NCBI RefSeq assembly: GCF_019891175.1
Contig: NZ_CP072600.1
Coordinates: 2,728,001-2,792,000, forward strand
Length of the DNA stretch: 64,000 nt
Reading direction: 5' to 3'
DNA from: Leptothermofonsia sichuanensis E412
Lineage (GTDB): Bacteria > Cyanobacteriota > Cyanobacteriia > Leptolyngbyales > Leptolyngbyaceae
The position numbers and the translations under genes were made by a program. A model generated the notes under the pieces. The model did not search any database and was not told the origin of the DNA. It saw only the letters and a list, made by a program, of their open reading frames with translations. Positions 1-8,893 of this stretch are shown piece after piece (within the stretch, counting starts at the first letter, position 1; the number at the start of each line of letters is the position of its first letter).

Positions 1-1338
1 CCTAAAACCGGGGCGTTTCGATCGCAATTTCTGTTGGAAAGTCTGGCGGATTTGCAGCGATCGCTGCGTGCTCTGGGACGTGACCTGATTCTGCGCCAGG
101 GCAAACCGGAAATCATGATTCCTGAAATTGCCCGGCAGTTCAATATCACGGCTGTTTATTATCACCAGGAAGTCACTGCCGAAGAGGTAGCTGTGGAAAC
201 GGCATTGCGGCTGGCACTGGCCCCTCTGGGTGTTGCCCTTCAGTCCTTTTGGGGACACACCCTTTACCATCCAAATGATTTACCCTTCCCGATTGGACAA
301 CTACCAGAGCTGTTTACCCACTTTCGCAAGCAAGTGGAAAAAGCCGCCTCCGTGAATCCGGCACTGCCTGCACCTTCCCGACTACCACCCTTACCAGAAA
401 TAGAGCCAGGGGAACTACCCCGCCTTGAAGATCTGGGAGTGAAGTTACCACCGACGGATGCGCGGGCAGTCTTAGCCTTCAAGGGAGGGGAAACAGAAGC
501 TTTCAGCCGACTCGATCACTACTTCTGGCAGCAGGATGGCTTGAAGCACTATAAAGAGACGCGCAATGGAATGTTGGGGGCAGACTATTCTTCCAAATTT
601 TCCCCCTGGCTGGCGCTGGGTTGCCTTTCCCCCCGTTACATCTACGAACAGGTACAGCAGTATGAGCAGCAGCGGGTCAAGAATGAGTCCACCTACTGGT
701 TAGTGTTTGAGCTACTCTGGCGTGACTACTTCCGGTTGATTTGTGCCAAGCATGGCAACCAGATCTTTTCAGCCGCAGGCTTGCAGGGTATTGAAATTCC
801 CTGGAAACAGGACTGGCGGCGGTTTGACCTCTGGCGCAAAGGCAAAACGGGGTTTCCCTTAGTCGATGCCAATATGCGAGAGCTGGCAGCGACTGGCTTT
901 ATGTCTAACCGGGGTCGGCAGAATGTAGCCAGCTTTTTGACCAAAAACCTGGGGATTGACTGGCGCATGGGTGCCGAATGGTTTGAGTCCTTACTGATTG
1001 ACTATGACGTGTGCAGCAACTATGGTAACTGGAACTACACAGCAGGTGTGGGCAATGATGCCCGTGGGTTTCGCTTCTTCAATATCCTGAAGCAGTCAAA
1101 GGACTATGACCCGGAGGGAAAATACGTGAAACACTGGCTCCCAGAATTAGCCAGGGTGCCTGCTGGAAAGGTTCATGAACCCTGGAAGCTCCTGCCTGTA
1201 GAACAACAGCGGTTTGGTGTCCAGATTGGAGTAGACTATCCCAATCCAGTCGTGGATCTGTTGAAATCGGCAGCCGCTAATGAGAAGGTCTATCAGGTCG
1301 CACTGGCAAAAGCAAATTTCCGGCAGCGATCGCCCTGA
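1..1338 (+). CDS. DASH-type cryptochrome / photolyase (5' end outside window)
   Basis: The reading frame is open from base 1, so the N-terminal Rossmann-type antenna-binding region is cut by the window edge; a TTG at 34 lies inside the gene and is not the start. The visible 445 residues cover the rest of the photolyase domain and the helical FAD-binding domain. Family landmarks are ETRNGMLGADYSSKFSPW, FELLWRDYFR, TGFPLVDANMRELAATG, FMSNRGRQNVASFL and a C-terminal GNWNYTAGVGNDAR segment. The SNRGRQNVASF block and the following DW.MGAEWFE segment are typical of cry-DASH rather than CPD photolyase I. Members bind FAD and usually MTHF and repair cyclobutane dimers in single-stranded DNA or act as blue-light sensors; which applies here cannot be told from sequence. 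The next gene is convergent, with 4 bp between the stops. Confidence 0.93.
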   Translation, partial: PKTGAFRSQFLLESLADLQRSLRALGRDLILRQGKPEIMIPEIARQFNITAVYYHQEVTAEEVAVETALRLALAPLGVALQSFWGHTLYHPNDLPFPIGQLPELFTHFRKQVEKAASVNPALPAPSRLPPLPEIEPGELPRLEDLGVKLPPTDARAVLAFKGGETEAFSRLDHYFWQQDGLKHYKETRNGMLGADYSSKFSPWLALGCLSPRYIYEQVQQYEQQRVKNESTYWLVFELLWRDYFRLICAKHGNQIFSAAGLQGIEIPWKQDWRRFDLWRKGKTGFPLVDANMRELAATGFMSNRGRQNVASFLTKNLGIDWRMGAEWFESLLIDYDVCSNYGNWNYTAGVGNDARGFRFFNILKQSKDYDPEGKYVKHWLPELARVPAGKVHEPWKLLPVEQQRFGVQIGVDYPNPVVDLLKSAAANEKVYQVALAKANFRQRSP

Positions 1339-1342
1339 CGGT

Positions 1343-1792
1343 TCAGGTCAGCCCTGATAATTCCCGCGCTTGCTGGATCCACTGGGCAAGCTGCTCCTGC
1401 GACGGACAGAGATCCTGCCGCCGTAAATGGGTCACATAAAATCGCAGAATCATTTTATGTAAAGTTTGAAGTGGTGTTTGCGCCAGTTGCTCTGGAGAAA
1501 CAATGCCAGTATGGAGCAGCAACCCACAGTACTGACAACCCACGGCTGGAATCCGGGCAAGATCTGCCAGAGCTGCCCATTTGTGAATGTGCTGGAGGTG
1601 AATGTGCAGTTGAGCGGAAAGCGATCGCCTCCTCTCAGGCGTGCTGGTTCTTCGCAGGAGATCAAGTGTAGTTTCAATGCCACACTCCAATAGCGTCTTC
1701 TGCTCCTGAGCATCCAGCCCGGGCAGATGCTCAATACTCCAAAAGCGCTGGAGCACTGGTGTTGGGCGAGAAGCTTTGGCAGACTTTTTCAT
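1343..1792 (-). CDS. DUF4332 domain protein (helix-hairpin-helix-like)
   Basis: A 149-residue cytosolic protein with the DUF4332 pattern: LPGLDAQEQKTLLECGI near residue 24 and a second copy-like half with LARIPAVGCQYCGLLLHTGI near residue 79. The two halves resemble the tandem helix-hairpin-helix units of this family, which are thought to bind nucleic acid, but no biochemical role is established for the cyanobacterial members. There is no signal peptide or membrane segment. The gene is convergent with the photolyase gene, and its upstream region holds a dispersed repeat rather than an operon partner. Family assignment is fairly secure; function is unknown. Confidence 0.75.
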   Translation of the reverse strand: MKKSAKASRPTPVLQRFWSIEHLPGLDAQEQKTLLECGIETTLDLLRRTSTPERRRSLSAQLHIHLQHIHKWAALADLARIPAVGCQYCGLLLHTGIVSPEQLAQTPLQTLHKMILRFYVTHLRRQDLCPSQEQLAQWIQQARELSGLT

Positions 1793-2145
1793 TGCTGGAA
1801 GGTAAGGGGGTTACTTCCAGTGTAGAAGATACAACCATAGCTCTGGGGGTATATAGCTCTTTCTCGTACCTGACTCAATTGAGAAACGCCATAACCCTGT
1901 TTAATCACTCTTGAAGCAGATAAATTCTGAAAATACCTCGTTTCCACGGCTCTGCCTGGAAATGGCAAATCCGAGGCGCTGACTCCTTGCAGGTTTGCTT
2001 GAGGCAGAGCCTCTGAACCTCCATTCCAGGCTGGAAGCCTGGAACGAGGGTTGGTTATAAATTTTTTCCGGCAGAAGTGACAGAAGAGGGATAGCCTGAA
2101 TTTCAGATAGGCTAGAGGGGAGAGATAGCAAAACTGCTGGGTTGA
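1793..2145. other. intergenic region with an inverted repeat
   Basis: About 350 bp between divergent genes. An ORF can be read on the minus strand here, but it is only the translation of the repeat at 1936-2049. I see no convincing promoter hexamers and no RNA gene. Confidence 0.5.
1936..2049. repeat. dispersed palindromic repeat (CCTCG...CGAGG)
   Basis: Imperfect palindrome whose ends read CCTCGTTTCCA and TGGAACGAGG, with the inner motif GAGGCAGAGCCTC and a second half carrying ATTCCAGGCTGGAAGCCTGG. Related fragments appear near 32570-32615 and 52014-52110. It belongs to a class of intergenic repeats common in cyanobacteria; I infer it is non-coding. Confidence 0.7.
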
Positions 2146-3699
2146 ATGCGCATGAGTCTAACGGCTGATATTCTGTCTCAACTACCTGGGGATCCATTAG
2201 GGGCGCTCCGTCGGGCTGACGCCCTGTGGCAGGCTCTGCGCACGGGCAATCTCCCTGTTCCGCAGGTGGTGAAGGAACAGCAGGAACGGCTGGAGCCAGA
2301 TTGGGATGTGGTCATTTGTGGCGGCACCCTGGGAATTTTGCTGGGGGCAGGGCTGGCTCACCAGGGTTGGCGAGTTGCCCTGGTCGAACGGGGGATTTTA
2401 CGGGGACGGGACCAGGAGTGGAATATTTCTCGCAAGGAACTTCAGGTATTTATCAAATTGGGCTTGTTGACAGAAGCTGAACTGGAGCAGGCGATCGCCA
2501 CGGACTATAACCCTGCCCGCGTTTGCTTCCTGGAGGGGCCAGAAATTTGGGTCAACGATGTGCTCAATATTGGTGTTGACCCGGTATTTCTGCTGGAAAC
2601 CATCAAGCAGCGATTCCTGTCCTGGGGGGGGCAGTTATTCGAACACACCCCGTTTGAAACAGCCGTGGTTCACCCTGATGGCGTGTGGGTCAAAGCAGGA
2701 GCACAGGAATTCAAAACGCGGCTGGTGCTGGATGCAATGGGGCACTTTTCGCCCATTGTGCAGCAGGCACGGCAGGGTAAAAAACCAGATGCGGTTTGCC
2801 TGGTGGTGGGCAGTTGTGCGACTGGCTTTAGGAACAATGAATCCGGTGATTTGATTGTGTCTTTCACCCCGCTCCAGAACCAGTGCCAGTACTTTTGGGA
2901 AGCCTTTCCCGCCAGAGATGGAAGAACCACCTACCTGTTCACTTACCTGGATGCCCATCCCGATCGCCCCAGTCTGGAGGCTTTATTTGAGGATTATTTG
3001 AGGCTGTTGCCCGATTATCAACAGGTGGCTCTGGAGCAGCTTCAGTTCAAGCGGGTGCTATTTGGCTTTTTCCCCTGTTACCGTCAAAGCCCCCTCCAAC
3101 CTGGCTGGGATCGAATTTTACCTGTGGGAGATAGCAGCGGCAGCCAGTCGCCCCTCAGCTTTGGTGGGTTTGGGGCAATGGTGCGCCATCTGGAGCGACT
3201 CACCACGGGTATTCATGATGCCCTGCAAAGTCATGCCCTGGATCGCAAAGCCCTGGCCCTGTTGCAACCCTATCAACCAGGTCTGTCGGTTACCTGGCTA
3301 TTTCAGCGAGCAATGAGTGTGGGAGTAGAACAAACCATTGCCCCCAACCAGATTAATCAACTGCTTGGCAGCGTCTTTACTCAGATGGAGCAGTTGGGCG
3401 ATCCGGTGCTGAAGCCCTTCCTGCAAGATGTGATCCAGTTTCCGGCACTGTTTCAAACCCTGGTTAAAACGTCCCTGGCACAGCCCGGTCTGGTGTTCAA
3501 AATTCTACCCCAGGTTGGACTTGCCACCTTGCTGGACTGGATGGTTCACTATGCCAATCTGGCAGTTTACGCCGGGCTGGCACCGATAGGGCGAGCGTTG
3601 CAGCCCTGGAGCGATCGCCTGCCACCAGTACCGCAATACTACTTCCGGCGTTGGGTGGATGCCTGGAAGTATGGAGCCGGGCAAGATTACATAGAATAG
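2146..3699 (+). CDS. cruP: CruP-type lycopene cyclase paralogue (FAD-dependent)
   Basis: A 517-residue flavoprotein. After the N-terminal block GDPLGALRRADALW (about residues 16-29), found in CruP proteins, comes an FAD-binding beta-alpha-beta unit with VVICGGTLGILLGAGLA (about residues 55-71) followed by LVERG. A later flavin motif is ILPVGDSSGSQSPLSFGGFG (about residues 325-344). CruA and CruP are the lycopene cyclase family of cyanobacteria lacking CrtL; CruP itself is conserved into plants, where published work assigns it a role in carotenoid epoxide metabolism and limiting reactive oxygen. The start at 2146 is followed two codons later by another ATG at 2152, and either could be used. 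No operon partner is evident. The exact substrate is not deducible from sequence. Confidence 0.82.
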   Translation: MRMSLTADILSQLPGDPLGALRRADALWQALRTGNLPVPQVVKEQQERLEPDWDVVICGGTLGILLGAGLAHQGWRVALVERGILRGRDQEWNISRKELQVFIKLGLLTEAELEQAIATDYNPARVCFLEGPEIWVNDVLNIGVDPVFLLETIKQRFLSWGGQLFEHTPFETAVVHPDGVWVKAGAQEFKTRLVLDAMGHFSPIVQQARQGKKPDAVCLVVGSCATGFRNNESGDLIVSFTPLQNQCQYFWEAFPARDGRTTYLFTYLDAHPDRPSLEALFEDYLRLLPDYQQVALEQLQFKRVLFGFFPCYRQSPLQPGWDRILPVGDSSGSQSPLSFGGFGAMVRHLERLTTGIHDALQSHALDRKALALLQPYQPGLSVTWLFQRAMSVGVEQTIAPNQINQLLGSVFTQMEQLGDPVLKPFLQDVIQFPALFQTLVKTSLAQPGLVFKILPQVGLATLLDWMVHYANLAVYAGLAPIGRALQPWSDRLPPVPQYYFRRWVDAWKYGAGQDYIE

Positions 3700-3924
3700 A
3701 GAGAGGTTCATTCCTTAACGGGATTCTGCACATGCGCCCGGTCAGGTTAGGTTTTGCCCCTCAACGATTGATATAACTGAAAATCCTGGCTGAACTTGCT
3801 CACACATATTTGCTCACACATAGGTGTTGCTGAATCGGAAATTGGCCATTGGGCACAAGCGTTTAGTATCCGGATTGAACTGTTTTCCTGGGTAAGAGAT
3901 TGATAGCCTTGAACGAGGGACGTT

Positions 3925-4488
3925 ATGAAAAGAGCCTTATACATCCTGGCTGAATTCAGTGATCGCGACTTTGACTGGTTCATTACCGCAGGCAAACGCA
4001 AAGAGATTCCAGCGGGCACTGTGTTGATTTATGAAGGTCAACCAATTGATGCGCTCTACATTGTTTTAGAAGGGAAACTATCGGTGTCAGTCGAAGCACT
4101 GGGAGGGCAGGAAATTGCCACCCTGGCGGAAGGCGAAATCGTCGGTGAGATGTCGTTTATTGATGCCCGCCCACCTTCCGCTACCGTAACGGCCATTGAA
4201 GACACGGTACTGTGGGCAATTTCTCGTAATCAGTTACGGGCCAAACTTTTTCAGGACACCGCCTTTGCCGCCCATTTTTACCAGGCGATCGCCGTCTTTC
4301 TGTCCGATCGGCTGCGGGGAACAGTCAGCCGTTTAGGCTACAGTCGCTATCGCCAGCTCAATGAAGATACTGACTCAGAATCGAATTTGAATCCTGATGT
4401 GACCGGCAGTCTGGATCTGGCAAAGTTGAGGCTGGACTGGCTACTAAAGCGATTAAATGATCTGAATCGCTTAACCAATGCCCAGTGA
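3925..4488 (+). CDS. cyclic nucleotide-binding domain protein
   Basis: A 187-residue soluble protein built around one cNMP-binding beta-barrel. IPAGTVLIYEGQPIDALYIV at about residues 30-49 is the first strand/hairpin, and LAEGEIVGEMSFIDARPPSA at about residues 70-89 is the phosphate-binding cassette with its conserved GE and R. The region after residue 110 is helical. I see no helix-turn-helix, so it is not a CRP/FNR transcription factor; it is a stand-alone sensor of the kind common in cyanobacteria. The start is preceded by a GAACGAGGG stretch that can serve as ribosome binding site. Ligand (cAMP or cGMP) and partner are unknown. Confidence 0.82.
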   Translation: MKRALYILAEFSDRDFDWFITAGKRKEIPAGTVLIYEGQPIDALYIVLEGKLSVSVEALGGQEIATLAEGEIVGEMSFIDARPPSATVTAIEDTVLWAISRNQLRAKLFQDTAFAAHFYQAIAVFLSDRLRGTVSRLGYSRYRQLNEDTDSESNLNPDVTGSLDLAKLRLDWLLKRLNDLNRLTNAQ

Positions 4489-4548
4489 TCTTGAACCAGG
4501 GCAACGAATACTGAGGAATGTGGATGAATTAAAATGCCGTACTGAACG

Positions 4549-4634
4549 GAACCACAAAGACACATTGGCGCAGCCTGCCCGTAGGGCATAGAGCACCAGG
4601 AAATTGCTTTCTGTCCTTTCTGCCTTCGTGGTTC
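4549..4634. repeat. imperfect palindrome bounded by GAACCAC / GTGGTTC
   Basis: Arms GAACCAC and GTGGTTC enclose a degenerate stem. The tail AATCCTCGATCCT (about 4651-4663) recurs after the CAGAG palindrome at 33969-34026, so it looks like a diverged copy of that family. Confidence 0.5.
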
Positions 4635-4687
4635 ATTCTACAGGTTATAAAATCCTCGATCCTATAGCTATCTGAGAGCAGAGCCGA

Positions 4688-5527
4688 ATGGAATTTTCAG
4701 TTGCCCGCCAGTTTTTCTACCAGGAAATCCATCAACCCGATGAGCAGATTGGTCTGGAACGGGCCGCCCTTTACCTGGCAATGGAAGAATATCCAGAGCT
4801 GGATGTAGAGGCGTATCTCAATGCCCTGGATACGATGGCAGCAGAGGTTGAAGAACGACTGCCAGCAGAGTCTTACCCACTCCGAGTTGTGCAAACGATT
4901 AATCACTACCTCTATGAAGACCTGGGTTTTAGAGGTAATGCAGAGGATTACTATAATCCCTGTAATAGCTTTCTAAATCGGGTGATTGATCAGCGAAAGG
5001 GGATTCCCATCACCCTGTCGCTGATTTACCTGGCGATCGCGCAGCGCATTGGTTTCCCGATGGTAGGGGTTGGGATGCCCGGTCATTTCCTGATCCGCCC
5101 GGATGTGGCAGAGATGGAAATTTTCGTTGATGCCTTTCATGGGGGCGAAATTTTGTTTCCCCAGGACTGCAAGGACCGGCTAACTCAGCTTTTGGGGCAA
5201 CCCGTTGAACTGCAACCTGCCTTTCTACAACCCGTCAGTTCCCGCCATTTTCTGGCAAGAATGCTGACCAACCTGAAATTTATCTATCTGGAAAGTGGGA
5301 AACTTGGGAAAGCCCTGGCGGCAATCGAGCGAATTCTACTACTCTTTCCCAATGCCGCCATTGAACTGCGCGATCGTGGTGTACTGTACTATCGCCTCAA
5401 GCGCTTCACCGAAGCACGCCAAGATCTGGAAAATTACCTGACTCTGATGCCCACTGCCCAGGATTCCCCAGCCGTCCGGGAACTGGTTAAACAGTGTGCC
5501 TTACACTCCCATCCTTCCCTCAATTGA
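4688..5527 (+). CDS. SirB1-family protein (transglutaminase-like fold plus TPR)
   Basis: A 279-residue protein of the SirB1 family. The core is at about residues 85-150: FLNRVIDQRKGIPITLSLIY, then a GMPGHFLIR segment and FVDAFHGGEIL, a pattern shared with transglutaminase-like proteins. The C-terminal part (about residues 190-265) is TPR-like, with FIYLESGKLGKALAAIERIL and GVLYYRLKRFTEARQDLENY. SirB1 proteins are widespread, but their activity is poorly defined. The start at 4688 follows a GAGCAGAG stretch. The stop codon lies in the first copy of a 15-bp tandem duplication (5525-5554). No operon partner can be inferred. Confidence 0.85.
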   Translation: MEFSVARQFFYQEIHQPDEQIGLERAALYLAMEEYPELDVEAYLNALDTMAAEVEERLPAESYPLRVVQTINHYLYEDLGFRGNAEDYYNPCNSFLNRVIDQRKGIPITLSLIYLAIAQRIGFPMVGVGMPGHFLIRPDVAEMEIFVDAFHGGEILFPQDCKDRLTQLLGQPVELQPAFLQPVSSRHFLARMLTNLKFIYLESGKLGKALAAIERILLLFPNAAIELRDRGVLYYRLKRFTEARQDLENYLTLMPTAQDSPAVRELVKQCALHSHPSLN

Positions 5528-5554
5528 GAAACGCTATAGTGAGAAACGCTATAG
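5525..5554. repeat. 15-bp tandem duplication overlapping a stop codon
   Basis: Two perfect copies of TGAGAAACGCTATAG. The first supplies the stop codon of the SirB1 gene. A close variant (CAATTGAGAAACGCCATAA) lies at about 1876-1894. Confidence 0.85.
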
Positions 5555-5582
5555 CAGGTCGCTGAATAGCAGAGTGAATGCG

Positions 5583-7415
5583 TCATTCACAAGCGCTGAT
5601 CCATTGTTTCAGCGTCTCTACAACCGATTCTAAAGCAATTTCCTGGGTTTCCCTGGTAGCCCGCTTCACCACTTCTACCTTGTTGTTTTTGAGGGTTTTT
5701 CCAGTCACAATCCGGTAGGGAATGCCGATTAAATCAGCATCTTTGAACTTAACCCCGGCCCGTTCTTCGCGATCGTCCAGGAGAGTTTCAACCCCAGCCT
5801 GGTTGAGTTCCCCATACAGAGACTCGGCGGCTTTGACCTGGTCAACATCATTGATATTGGGAATCACCACAATCGCATGATAAGGAGCGATGGAGGGTGA
5901 CCAGACAATCCCATCCCTGTCATGGGACTGCTCTACGGCAGCCTGTGCCAGGCGGGAAACCCCCACCCCATAGCAACCCATCACCAGCGGTTGGGACTCA
6001 CCCTGCTCATTTGTAAAGGTGGCTCCCATCGCTTTTGAGTACTTGGTGCCAAGCTGAAAGATATGCCCAATCTCAATCCCACGGGCACTCTTTAAGAACT
6101 GGGTCGGATCGTGGAGGGCGCGATCGCCTGCTTTTGCCTTCCGCACATCCACTACCCGTTCTGGCAACTCAAACTCCTTGCCCCAATTGGCCCCAACTAC
6201 GTGATAGCCCGCTTCATCTGCCCCGGTAGCAAAGTTCTTCAGATCGACAGCCGTCTTATCCACCAGCCGCAAAAACCTGGGTGCCACCTGGCTACTGGCT
6301 TTTGCCCCTACAGGTTGGGGCTGTGCCGGACGAATGTAGCGATCGGATAAGTTGGGAGCAAGATAGCCCAGGGGCAGAGGCCTGGCTGCCCATTTTTCCT
6401 GTTCAGCGGCATCCGGCACAGTCAGTGCCAGCACCGTACTGGCACGATAGTGGTCTGCCAGCTTGGTCAACTCATTTTGCAACTTCACTTCGTTTACGTC
6501 CTGGTCCCCCCGGATGTTGACCAGCACCAGTACCACCATTCCATTGTCATAAACCGCCTGATACAGCACATTCTTGACGACATTGGTGGGAGAACACTTG
6601 AGAAAATTGCACATCTTTTCAATCGTCTCAGTGCCAGGCGTTTCTCGCTTCTCATAGGCTTTGAAGGGAGAAGGCTCAACCTCAGGTGGCAGAGAAACTG
6701 CCTTTTCCACATTGGCAGCATATTTGCCGTCATCCGTATAAAGAATTTCATCTTCCCCGGCATCTGCCAGCACCATAAATTCCTGAGAACCGGAGCCTCC
6801 GATCGCCCCAGAGTCTGCCTCCACCGCCCGAAATTTCAAACCACAACGGCGCAGTATATTACTGTAAGCCTGGTGCATGTCCTGGTAGGTCTGTTTCAGG
6901 CTTTCTTCATCCGTATGGAAGGAGTAGCCGTCTTTCATAATGAACTCCCGCCCTCGCATCAAACCAAACCGGGGACGTATCTCATCCCGAAACTTCGTCT
7001 GGATCTGATACAGGTGCAGGGGAAGCTGGCGATAAGAGCGAATCATATCGCGGGCAATGGTTGTAATCACTTCCTCATGGGTTGGACCCAGCCCCATTTC
7101 CCGTTCTTGCCGGTCAATCAGGGAAAACATAATCCCTTCTGCTTTTGTGTAGGTGTCCCACCGTCCCGACTCTTTCCACAGATCGGCAGGCTGCAACTGG
7201 GGGAGCAGACATTCCATTGCCCCGGTCGCATTCATCTCTTCCCGCACAATCCTCGACACCTTTTGCAACACCCGCCACATTAAGGGCAGGTAAGCATACA
7301 CCCCACTGGCAATGCGTCGAATGTAGCCTGCTCTAAGCAGCAGCTTATGACTGGGAATTTCCGCCTCTGCCGGATCCTCCCGCAGGGTCACAAATAGCAT
7401 TTGAGACAGTCGCAT
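5583..7415 (-). CDS. proS: prolyl-tRNA synthetase
   Basis: A 610-residue class II aminoacyl-tRNA synthetase that charges tRNA-Pro. The N-terminal catalytic core begins with [15 protein letters not shown], has the motif 1 region around [17 protein letters not shown], and the motif 2 region with [19 protein letters not shown]. The bacterial editing insertion follows (about residues 225-400), then the motif 3 region [17 protein letters not shown] and the anticodon-binding domain (about residues 480-570) with [20 protein letters not shown]. Length matches the bacterial-type enzyme with editing domain. It is a monocistronic housekeeping gene, convergent with the SirB1 gene. Confidence 0.97.
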   Translation of the reverse strand: MRLSQMLFVTLREDPAEAEIPSHKLLLRAGYIRRIASGVYAYLPLMWRVLQKVSRIVREEMNATGAMECLLPQLQPADLWKESGRWDTYTKAEGIMFSLIDRQEREMGLGPTHEEVITTIARDMIRSYRQLPLHLYQIQTKFRDEIRPRFGLMRGREFIMKDGYSFHTDEESLKQTYQDMHQAYSNILRRCGLKFRAVEADSGAIGGSGSQEFMVLADAGEDEILYTDDGKYAANVEKAVSLPPEVEPSPFKAYEKRETPGTETIEKMCNFLKCSPTNVVKNVLYQAVYDNGMVVLVLVNIRGDQDVNEVKLQNELTKLADHYRASTVLALTVPDAAEQEKWAARPLPLGYLAPNLSDRYIRPAQPQPVGAKASSQVAPRFLRLVDKTAVDLKNFATGADEAGYHVVGANWGKEFELPERVVDVRKAKAGDRALHDPTQFLKSARGIEIGHIFQLGTKYSKAMGATFTNEQGESQPLVMGCYGVGVSRLAQAAVEQSHDRDGIVWSPSIAPYHAIVVIPNINDVDQVKAAESLYGELNQAGVETLLDDREERAGVKFKDADLIGIPYRIVTGKTLKNNKVEVVKRATRETQEIALESVVETLKQWISACE

Positions 7416-7646
7416 CGCCGTTTCCTTTTCAGAGTTAAGTCTTTTTATTCATCATCTCAGTCTAGCAGCGAGGGGCGAAGAGTCGGGTATTGGGTATCGG
7501 GAGTTGAGAGTTGAAAAGACCATTGACCAATAACTATGAACGCCATGGGCAACTTGGAAGCCAGGATCTCCGGTGTTTCGTGGATTTCAATCGAACTGGC
7601 TGGCCAGCCTCCCCAGACACCGGGGATTGGTTCTTCCTTCAGGTTC

Positions 7647-7795
7647 CGCAGCCGCACTTTGCCCCCATCTACACTCATCTCCTCCACGGCGTGGGTCACT
7701 TGCGGCAGGTCAAACCGTTGACGATGCACCAAGCACTGCTGAGTGCTACGAGAAACCGCAACCCCGGTCAACACTTGAATATCGTTTTGCTGACC
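7647..7795 (-). pseudogene. ISKra4-type transposase remnant
   Basis: On the minus strand about 50 codons read NDIQVLTGVAVSRSTQQ, then LVHRQRFDLPQVTHAVEE and MSVDGGKVRLR. From memory of the family this matches the conserved centre of ISKra4-family transposases. A stop lies just upstream of the fragment, and the frame after VRLR no longer resembles the family, so this is a short dead relic. I see no terminal repeats. It marks the left edge of the accessory island. Confidence 0.65.
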
Positions 7796-7950
7796 CTAGA
7801 CTCACAATTTCAAGGTTGACAACCCACCAGGCGTTTTAGAAAGTTATCTTCAATGGGCTGAAGCTGTCCAGGTTGTATCTAAATGGTCAGTTAGAATTGG
7901 GATTGGCAGAGTAATCATCTCATTACACCGCGTAAGTATACACCTAATAA

Positions 7951-8037
7951 ACCTAACACTGCGTTGGTGCTGACAGCACAGAAGTTATGGGTGGGTGTTC
8001 AGGTTAGTCTATCACCGCACAACTTTACCGGTTAGAC
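7951..8037 (+). other. candidate attC recombination site (attC-0), degenerate
   Basis: An RYYYAAC-type box ACCTAAC (7951-7957) and a GTTRRRY-type box GTTAGAC (8031-8037) enclose 73 bp. Inner arms TGCGTTGGTG and CACCGCAC pair imperfectly. The GTTAGAC box is exactly complementary to the GTCTAAC box of the next site, as expected for the left end of an inserted integron cassette. Confidence 0.5.
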
Positions 8038-8742
8038 CACAGGGCAACACTTGGAGGAGTCAGGCAATCAAAAGAACACTGGGAGCACATGTACTCCACC
8101 AAGGCCACGGATGCAGTTAGTTGGTACCAGCAGCATGCAAACCTTTCGATTAAGTTAATTGGAGCAACTGGCGTATCGCACACCTCATCTATCATTGATG
8201 TTGGCGGCGGTGCTTCCACCCTCGTGGATGATCTACTTGCCAAGAACTATCAGAGCATCACTGTCCTTGATCTTTCCGCTGCCGCTCTCAAGTCTGCCAA
8301 AGAGCGCTTGGGCGCCACCGCCGGATCAGTCATATGGCAAGAATCTGACATTACAAAGGCTGATCTTCCGTTTCATGCATATGATTTATGGCATGACCGT
8401 GCCGTTTTCCACTTCCTGACGACCCCGGAAGATCGACGCGCATACGTTCGAACCGTGCTTCACTCGGTTAAGCCGGGCGGTCACGTGATTGTTGCCACCT
8501 TTGCCGAAGACGGTCCACTCCAATGCAGCGGACTGCCTATCATGCGTTACAGTGCAACTCAACTCTACGAAGAGTTCGGTGCGGAATTCACTCTCATATC
8601 GCACGACAAGGAGACACACCACACCCCATTCGGAACGACCCAACAATTCACGTACTGCTATTTTCGCAAGTTAGTATCGTGATATGTGGTCTAACAATTC
8701 ATTCAAGCCGACGCCGCTTTGCGGCGCGACTTAATTCAAGTG
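8032..8742 (+). mobile_element. integron gene cassette 1 (methyltransferase cassette)
   Basis: The segment begins TTAGAC after a G and ends with an attC whose R'' box GTCTAAC complements that start. This is how an integrated cassette looks, because its own R' box is split by integrase between G and TTRRRY. It is 711 bp long and encodes one ORF reading toward the attC, the usual cassette layout. No integrase gene is in the window, so it fits a CALIN (attC cluster lacking integrase). Confidence 0.7.
8089..8682 (+). CDS. class I SAM-dependent methyltransferase (cassette-borne)
   Basis: A 197-residue Rossmann-fold methyltransferase. Motif I is IIDVGGGASTLVDDLL (about residues 35-50), the ribose-binding acidic strand is ITVLDLSAAAL (about residues 57-67), and post-motifs include YDLWHDRAVFHFLT and a VKPGGHVIVATFAEDGP strand near residue 126. 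The substrate is unknown. The family-conserved N-terminal residues SKEHWEH are encoded just upstream in frame (8068-8088) without an ATG, GTG or TTG, while a good GGAGGAG Shine-Dalgarno sits at 8053-8059. The native start may therefore have been lost, or ATG 8089 gives a slightly shortened protein. The gene lies in an integron-like cassette and is followed 6 bp after its stop by an attC site. Confidence 0.8.
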   Translation: MYSTKATDAVSWYQQHANLSIKLIGATGVSHTSSIIDVGGGASTLVDDLLAKNYQSITVLDLSAAALKSAKERLGATAGSVIWQESDITKADLPFHAYDLWHDRAVFHFLTTPEDRRAYVRTVLHSVKPGGHVIVATFAEDGPLQCSGLPIMRYSATQLYEEFGAEFTLISHDKETHHTPFGTTQQFTYCYFRKLVS

Positions 8743-8748
8743 TTATGC
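8689..8748 (+). other. attC site (attC-1), 60 bp, aadA-like
   Basis: R'' box GTCTAAC (8689-8695), an inner TTCAAGCCGACGCCGC arm and a GCGGCGCGACTTAA arm, and an R' box GTTATGC (8742-8748). The arms form a long imperfect hairpin with one unpaired base, the hallmark of a folded attC. From memory it is close to the 60-bp element attached to aadA cassettes. Only the R' box deviates from GTTRRRY. Confidence 0.85.
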
Positions 8749-8893
8749 CGCTCATCTCTCGGTTGAGGCGCAGTCCGCATCTTATCTCTTGGCCTTCGAG
8801 GCTAGATGGCATAACATCTTGAACTGGCAGTGCGTTCAGGGGATAACGGCAGCAGCAATTTACAATAGAGCAAGAGTTGCTAGGGAAGGGCTG

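Noticed and set aside
1901-2197. 98-codon minus-strand ORF upstream of cruP
   Set aside because: It lies over a palindromic intergenic repeat and overlaps the cruP start; no credible start signal.
6450-7283. 277-codon plus-strand ORF opposite proS
   Set aside because: It is the antisense of a strongly conserved synthetase, has no ribosome site and its product resembles no family; a shadow frame.
8159-8646. Alternative ORFs inside the methyltransferase on both strands
   Set aside because: The methyltransferase frame has the SAM motifs; the others have none and no start signals.
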